This document shows positions 59,700 to 64,000 of a DNA stretch of 64,000 nucleotides, in pieces; positions within the stretch are counted from its first letter, which is position 1, and each line of letters begins with the position of its first letter. The DNA is from Candidatus Streptomyces philanthi (GTDB lineage: Bacteria; Actinomycetota; Actinomycetes; Streptomycetales; Streptomycetaceae): assembly GCA_018114805.1 (NCBI GenBank), contig CP073042.1, positions 3,286,001-3,350,000 on the forward strand, written 5' to 3'. The notes below the pieces were generated by a model that worked only from the letters and a program-made list of their open reading frames with translations, was not told the DNA's origin and ran no database searches. Made by a program: the position numbers and the translations under genes.

Positions 59700-60119
59700 T
59701 CAGGAGGCGAGGGTGGTGTCCAGGGCGTCGAGGCCGTCGGCGTAGATGCCGGTGAACAGGTCCACGACCTCCTGTTCGGGGGCGTTGTCCGGGTTGAAGC
59801 GACCGGACCACTGGACCTCGGCTATGTCGTCCCGGCCGGGGACCGCGTGCACCCGGAGGGTGGAGACGTAGCCGCTGACGGGGAACGGTGCCTGGAAGAT
59901 GGCGTAGCTGTAGTGACGCTCGATCTCCTTGAAGTCCACGAGGCGCTCGACGATCACTTCGCCCTCGGGGTTCTTCAAGCGCCGTACCCGGCCACCTTCG
60001 AGGCTGGTGCTCTCGGGGATGTAGGGGAGCCAGTCAGGGAGCGCGTCGAAGCCGCCGATCAGGCTCCACACCTTCTCGGGCGAGGCGGGGACGGTACGGG
60101 AGACGGAAGTGGAAGCCAT
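59700..60119 (-). CDS. SRPBCC-family (polyketide cyclase/START-like) protein
   Basis: A 139-residue helix-grip fold protein: MASTSVSRTVPASPEKVWSL, then GFDALPDWLPYIPESTSLEG and a C-terminal long helix. It binds a hydrophobic ligand in a cavity; the precise role is unknown. It lies downstream of the aldo/keto reductase, probably in one operon. Confidence 0.88.
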   Translation of the reverse strand: MASTSVSRTVPASPEKVWSLIGGFDALPDWLPYIPESTSLEGGRVRRLKNPEGEVIVERLVDFKEIERHYSYAIFQAPFPVSGYVSTLRVHAVPGRDDIAEVQWSGRFNPDNAPEQEVVDLFTGIYADGLDALDTTLAS

Positions 60120-60172
60120 GGGTGCTTCTCCGGGGTGCGGAAGGGGGGTGGGGGGATTGATGGGGGGTGGGA

Positions 60173-61182
60173 TCAGGCGCCGGCGGGCAGCGGGGCAGCC
60201 GGGCTGACCAGGTTGGCGGCGCGCAGGTCGTGCCAGAACGCGGCCGGGATGTCCTCGTTGAGCGCGGCGACGTCTTCGGCGATGCGGCTGGGCCGGGTGG
60301 CGCCGGGGACCGCGGCGGCGGAGACGGGGTGGGCCAGGGAGAACTGCAGGGCGGCGGCTTGATGCTCACGCCGTGCTGCTCCGCGAGGGCCTTGATCTTG
60401 TTGACGCGCTCCACGGTCGCCGGCGGCACCTGCTGGTACTCGAAGTGGGCACCGCCGGCCAGGACGCCGGAGCTGTACGGGCCGCCGACGACCATGCCCA
60501 CGCCCTGCTCTTGGGCCAAGGGCAGCAGGCGCTGCAGCGCCTGCTCGTGGTCGAGGAGGGTGTAGCGGCCGGCGAGCAGGAAGCCGTCGGGCTTGGGCTC
60601 GTCCAAACCCAGGGTCAGCTCGATCGGTTCGGTCTTGTTGACGCCCAGGCCCCACGCCTTGATGACGCCTTCGTCACGCAGGCGGGACAGCACCCGGAAC
60701 GCGCCGGTACAGGCCTCCTCGAACTTGCCCAGCCACGCGTCGCCGTGGAAGTCCTGGGCGATGTCGTGGACCCAGATGATGTCCAGGCGGTCGACACCCA
60801 GGCGCTTCAGGCTGCCCTCGATGGAGCGCTCGGTAGCCTCGGCGGTCCACTCGTGGAGGATCTTGTTGGGGTTGCCGTGCTCGAACAGACCGCCCTTCTC
60901 GCCGAAGTCAGGGACGTCGGTCTCCGGCTCATCGAGCACGACGCGCCCGACCTTGGTGGACAGCACGTAGGAGTCGCGGGGCTGGCCGGAGAGCACCTGG
61001 CCCAGGCGCTCCTCGGAGAGGCCGGCGCCGTAGAAAGGGGCGGTGTCGTAGTAGCGAATGCCTTGGTCACAGGCGGCCTCGACGGTGGCGCGGGCCTCCT
61101 GGTCGGGGATCGCGCGGAACATGTTGCCGAGCGGGGCGGTGCCGAAGCCGAGACGGCCGGGGAGGATTTCCTTGAGTGACAT
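60173..61182 (-). pseudogene. Aldo/keto reductase, frameshifted near the C-terminus
   Basis: A NADPH-dependent TIM-barrel reductase of about 335 residues. The catalytic tetrad segments include GIRYYDTAPFYGAGLSEERL (Asp, Tyr), LSTKVGR (Lys) and IIWVHDIAQD (His). A one-base loss near 60362 diverts the frame after HGVSIK. The true continuation is AAALQFSLAHPVSAAAVPGA to SPAAPLPAGA, ending at 60173. Catalytic residues are unaffected, but the cofactor-binding end is lost unless the base is an error. Confidence 0.85.
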
Positions 61183-61371
61183 GACAGTGCCTTACGAGGG
61201 GGTATGGGGTGGAGGCCCGACCCTTGTCGGGGCGGGACCGGAGTGCCGGGCGCAGGGTTGACCTGCCCGCGGACCGTGATCCATGTGTGTCGTGTGCCAC
61301 GCGATGCGCACACGCGGGGCGGCTGGAGTCGGGCGTCCGGGATGCGCAAGCAGGTGTTCATGCATGCGCGC

Positions 61372-61414
61372 CTTACATCCTTAGACAATAATTGTAGACG
61401 CGGGATAATGTAAG
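61372..61414. promoter_or_regulatory. Nested palindromes upstream of the aldo/keto reductase
   Basis: CTTACATCC (61372-61380) is mirrored by GGGATAATGTAAG (61402-61414), enclosing ACAATAATTGT, a perfect inner palindrome. AT-rich in a GC-rich region, about 190 bp before the reductase start; likely a promoter with a MarR- or HxlR-type operator. No regulator gene adjoins; the remaining 61183-61601 has no gene. Confidence 0.5.
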
Positions 61415-61601
61415 AGGTGGGCTTCGGGCGCCGGCTCTCGCGTGATGAGCGTGATGAGGTGGGGCGGTAGGCGCGGATGTCATAGGAGCCGAGCGGCACC
61501 AACGCTGACATCAACGTGGGGCGGGCGCCGCCGGTCATTGGCTCACCGTGCCCCGCGTCGCGGCGCATGTCTGAAGCCGCCGCCAGAACCCCCGCCCGAA
61601 C

Positions 61602-61646
61602 CTACGGGTCACGAGGTCGCAGGTTCGAATCCCGCCGGGCGCGCAG
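61602..61646 (+). other. tRNA 3'-half (attachment-site-like) sequence
   Basis: 45 nt matching tRNA-Arg (59032-59076) at 40 positions, beginning in the anticodon loop and running through the T arm (GCAGGTTCGAATCC) to the acceptor end. No 5' half precedes it. Actinomycete integrases commonly recombine within the anticodon loop and restore a tRNA 3' end, so this is likely an att site. It is followed by a hairpin (61650-61672). Confidence 0.7.
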
Positions 61647-61649
61647 ATG

Positions 61650-61672
61650 AGGGGCCCCGAATCGGGGCCCCT
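61650..61672 (+). terminator. Terminator hairpin after the tRNA fragment
   Basis: AGGGGCCCCG pairs with CGGGGCCCCT, followed by CTTGTTGTTG. Confidence 0.75.
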
Positions 61673-61699
61673 CTTGTTGTTGCGTGTCTATCTGCGTGA

Positions 61700-61845
61700 C
61701 TACGGCTCAAAGATCTCGTCCATGGCCACCGCCCCCGTCTCGATCACGGGCCCGAGCTGCTTGCGGTAGACCGTCTCCGTGACGCTCGTGCTGGAGTGGC
61801 CGACGAGTCGGGCGATCCTGACTGACCCGAGTTCTCTCACGTACG
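61700..61845 (-). pseudogene. C-terminal remnant of a tyrosine-recombinase integrase
   Basis: The last ~45 residues read IARLVGHSSTSVTETVYRKQ, then LGPVIETGAVAMDEIFEP and stop. The LVGHSS (His of the catalytic set) and VTETVY (nucleophilic Tyr) motifs are typical of actinomycete phage/ICE integrases. Sequence upstream (61846-62202) is not integrase-like and has no credible gene, so the 5' part is gone. It lies beside the tRNA fragment, as int does next to att. Confidence 0.7.
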
Positions 61846-62202
61846 AACGGCCGCGCCGGCGGGTTGCTGGTGCGGCCGATTTGGTGGGCGGGACCCAGTG
61901 GTTGCGCCGATGCGGGGACGCACTCCGTTGTTCCACAGTCCTTGCGCCCTGCCGCATGCACTGCCTTTCGGAAGGCCACCTCCGCTCGCGCAGGGAACAC
62001 CCGATGTCGCCGCCGGGCTGCGTGTGCGCGTACGGACCACCCCACTCGGCGTCGACCGCCGAGCAGGACGCCGACACCGGACCACTCCCGCCCATGCGGG
62101 GAAAACTTCCGGGATTAAATACGCTCGCAACGGACCCCGCCACCCTATGCGATCAATGTGGCAGATCCGTTGCGCACTTTACGGAGCAAGCACTTGACAG
62201 TT

Positions 62203-62640
62203 TTACGACTTCGAGGATTCCTTATCTCCGTTAGGCCACTTGAAGAGAACGACGTGCCAATGACTCTTGTCGTGTATCAGATCAACCGTTTCCCGCAACG
62301 TGCGCCCTTTAGTGTCAGAAGTTGTCAGGGCAGCCTTGCCCATGTAGTCACCCATCCGCTCGTACCGAATAGGTGCTTTCGCGATGGTCAGCCCCTTGCC
62401 GCCCCTGGACTGAATGATCTCGGCCGCCTGTTTCCGCGACCACGGCTTGTCAGGGGCGGCTCCGACTTCCAGTAGGCCTTTCACATCGCGGTCGTTGAGA
62501 GCTTCGACGTAGCGCTTCACTAAATCCGGGGCCCCGGGGGGCGGGCTACTCTCACCAGAGGTACCGCCAGCGTCGGCGGAACTGCAACCGACAGTAAGAA
62601 GCAATACAGTGGCTGCTAGGAGCACCCTTTGCCTATTCAT
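62203..62640 (-). CDS. Hypothetical lipoprotein
   Basis: 145 residues. The signal LLAATVLLLTVGCSSA has a lipobox (TVGC). The mature part (DLVKRYVEALNDRDVKGLLE… to HWHVVLFKWPNGDKESSKS) resembles NTF2-like or DUF4878-type small domains. Function unknown. Lower GC than the core genes. It follows the amidase gene on the same strand after 30 bp, so the two are probably co-transcribed. Confidence 0.7.
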   Translation of the reverse strand: MNRQRVLLAATVLLLTVGCSSADAGGTSGESSPPPGAPDLVKRYVEALNDRDVKGLLEVGAAPDKPWSRKQAAEIIQSRGGKGLTIAKAPIRYERMGDYMGKAALTTSDTKGRTLRETVDLIHDKSHWHVVLFKWPNGDKESSKS

Positions 62641-62670
62641 GACGCCTCCAGGTCGGCTGGCATGAGCTTC

Positions 62671-63831
62671 TCAGATGCGGTGGGCGTACCACCAGCCCTT
62701 GGAATACTTGTGAAGGATCTTCTCGAGGCTCCTGTTATGCACGCTAGGGGTGTGATATGTGAGGTAGCTGTTGCTGATAGTCCGCCTGGTGACGATCATC
62801 GTGTGGTTGATGGTGTTGTTGCGGTCGAATTCGGCTTGCAGTACGTCTCCCTTTCCTAGCTGTTTCACGTTGGCGAGAATATAAGTTCTTTTGGAGTGCT
62901 TCGTGGCGAACCAGTACCAGTTCTCTGCGCCAGCCCACGTATAACTGGTCACCATCTTCATCGGGCCGTAGAACCAGTACTTGTTGCTCCTGCGTTGGTG
63001 CAATGACCCGCCCTTTGCGCCCCAGCCTCCAGCATCCATTGCTTGGGAGATAAAGTTGGTGCAGTCGTTTCCATAGGTGCGGAAATGGCCGTTGTTCTTC
63101 TTCCAGTGTTTGTTGGCATAAGCAGCCATCTTGTTGTAGTCGTATCCCGCCACGGCCTGGAGCTCTTTTGGGTCACCTCTCGGCCCGGGCGCGCCGTTTG
63201 GTGATGATGTCTCGGTCTTGCCGTCTTCGGTTTCATCTGGTGCGCTGCTGTCTTCTTCTGGAATTTCGAGATCGAGCTGCGGCTCGGCCATGTATGTACT
63301 AGGTGGCATAGAGCCAGTGTCGGCACGGTCGGAAGATAGGCGCCAGGTTCCGTCACTGTCACGGCTGAACGTCAAAGTGTGCTCAAGAGAGCATTCTTGA
63401 GCCTCTGGTGCTCCGGAGGCGACCTCATCGGCCGGGTGAAAGAGCTTTGTGTCCTCAGTGACGTCCAATGTGGCTGTCGTCTGCGTCCAGGCGAAGTGGC
63501 CCGTGGGAGTGACAGCCACTGCTGTACTGGTGTATCCACCGTCGAGCTGCTTGTATTCAGCGCCCAAGGCTATGAGTTGTCTATACTCGGCCACAAGCCT
63601 TCGGCTCATCGCCTCGGTGGTGGGAACGGCCATCGTGCCTACCTGCGCCGGGCTGACAGTCACCGAGTCGGCCCGTTGTTCAAGATAGCGGTCGGTAATC
63701 TCTACGAAATCCGTGATCGCCGGCGCATCGACAGCAGGCTCGTCGCTGGCTAGCGCGGAGGGCGCAGTGGCGAGGAGGGGGGCGAGGACGACAGACACCG
63801 CGAATGTCGCGGTGCGTCTAGTGTGGCGCAT
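62671..63831 (-). CDS. Secreted amidase-domain protein (Amidase_6-like)
   Basis: 386 residues. A Sec signal (FAVSVVLAPLLATAPSALA) and an N-terminal unknown domain precede a charged linker. The C-terminal Amidase_6 domain (about 230-386) reads YDYNKMAAYANKHWKKNNGH, then YGNDCTNFISQAMDAGGWG with the catalytic Cys, and NTINHTMIVTRR with the His. It is probably a cell-wall or extracellular peptide amidase. GC is lower than average, fitting acquired DNA. The 63832-64000 stretch has a hairpin (GGTAGGGAA/TTCCCTACC, 63859-63893) and no gene. Confidence 0.85.
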   Translation of the reverse strand: MRHTRRTATFAVSVVLAPLLATAPSALASDEPAVDAPAITDFVEITDRYLEQRADSVTVSPAQVGTMAVPTTEAMSRRLVAEYRQLIALGAEYKQLDGGYTSTAVAVTPTGHFAWTQTTATLDVTEDTKLFHPADEVASGAPEAQECSLEHTLTFSRDSDGTWRLSSDRADTGSMPPSTYMAEPQLDLEIPEEDSSAPDETEDGKTETSSPNGAPGPRGDPKELQAVAGYDYNKMAAYANKHWKKNNGHFRTYGNDCTNFISQAMDAGGWGAKGGSLHQRRSNKYWFYGPMKMVTSYTWAGAENWYWFATKHSKRTYILANVKQLGKGDVLQAEFDRNNTINHTMIVTRRTISNSYLTYHTPSVHNRSLEKILHKYSKGWWYAHRI

Positions 63832-64000
63832 TTACGCATCTCCTAGGGTCGGAGGGCTGGTAGGGAAAAATGGCATGCGCATGCTTCCCTACCCCTCATG
63901 AGCTGCGGTAGGGGCCTGTTTTGATTTTTAAATGGCCGAATCCTCTATGCGAACAGATGCGAATGCGAAATGCGGCTTCCCACTTCGTCATACGGCATTC

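Noticed and set aside
61602..61646. A complete tRNA gene
   Set aside because: Only the 3' half from the anticodon loop is present; there is no matching 5' acceptor or D arm upstream.

Overview
The window is very GC-rich chromosomal DNA with a Streptomyces gene order (serS, pheA, then a dtpA/ecuC/sco copper cluster; SsgA-era developmental families such as RsbW-like kinases, SpoIIE phosphatases, a SigE-family sigma factor, a subtilisin inhibitor). GTG starts, Tat and lipoprotein signals and three tRNA genes fit a Streptomyces or close relative. The serS-pheA-dtpA order suggests the conserved core arm rather than a chromosome end.

Layout. 1-6 kb: serS (cut by the window edge), a cluster of DnaA boxes, pheA, an SIS-domain sugar isomerase, a WYL regulator and a frameshifted VOC gene. 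6.5-12.7 kb: a carbohydrate-uptake operon (DeoR regulator, two permeases, solute-binding protein, Gfo/Idh/MocA oxidoreductase) whose last two genes are interrupted by in-frame stop codons. 12.8-19.3 kb: an overlapping extracytoplasmic copper-trafficking operon (membrane protein, YcnI, Sco, ECuC, CopCD, DtpA). 19.8-29.2 kb: anti-sigma-like kinase, broken AraC and EamA genes, a stand-alone EF-G domain IV-like protein divergent from a TetR gene with a palindromic operator, aminopeptidase P, a GAF/SpoIIE phosphatase and a primase/polymerase-like protein. 29.2-32.0 kb is gene-poor. 32.0-34.2 kb is an ISAzo13-type insertion sequence with lower GC and a -1 frameshift signal. 34.4-39.5 kb returns to core genes (SEC-C protein, ATP-binding regulator, GDPD, HtrA protease, tRNA-Ser). 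39.9-52.8 kb is accessory: two SDRs, a LysR fused tail-to-tail with an SDR at a deletion junction, a DUF1906 protein, sigma factor, acyl-CoA synthetase, PL7 alginate lyase, an ABC-F protein with a tiny leader ORF, a methyltransferase, VOC and RHH genes. 53-57 kb is one very long PAS/kinase/receiver protein with degenerate catalytic boxes. 57.8-64 kb holds a subtilisin inhibitor, tRNA-Ser, tRNA-Arg, remnants of an integrated element (LtrA fragment, tRNA 3' half, integrase C-terminus), SRPBCC, aldo/keto reductase, a lipoprotein and a secreted amidase.

About one third of the genes carry a frameshift or nonsense codon. Most frameshifts are single-base losses in G/C runs, so base-level sequence error must be excluded before calling them true pseudogenes; the five in-frame nonsense codons are harder to explain that way. 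All family assignments come from reading motifs, not from database searches.
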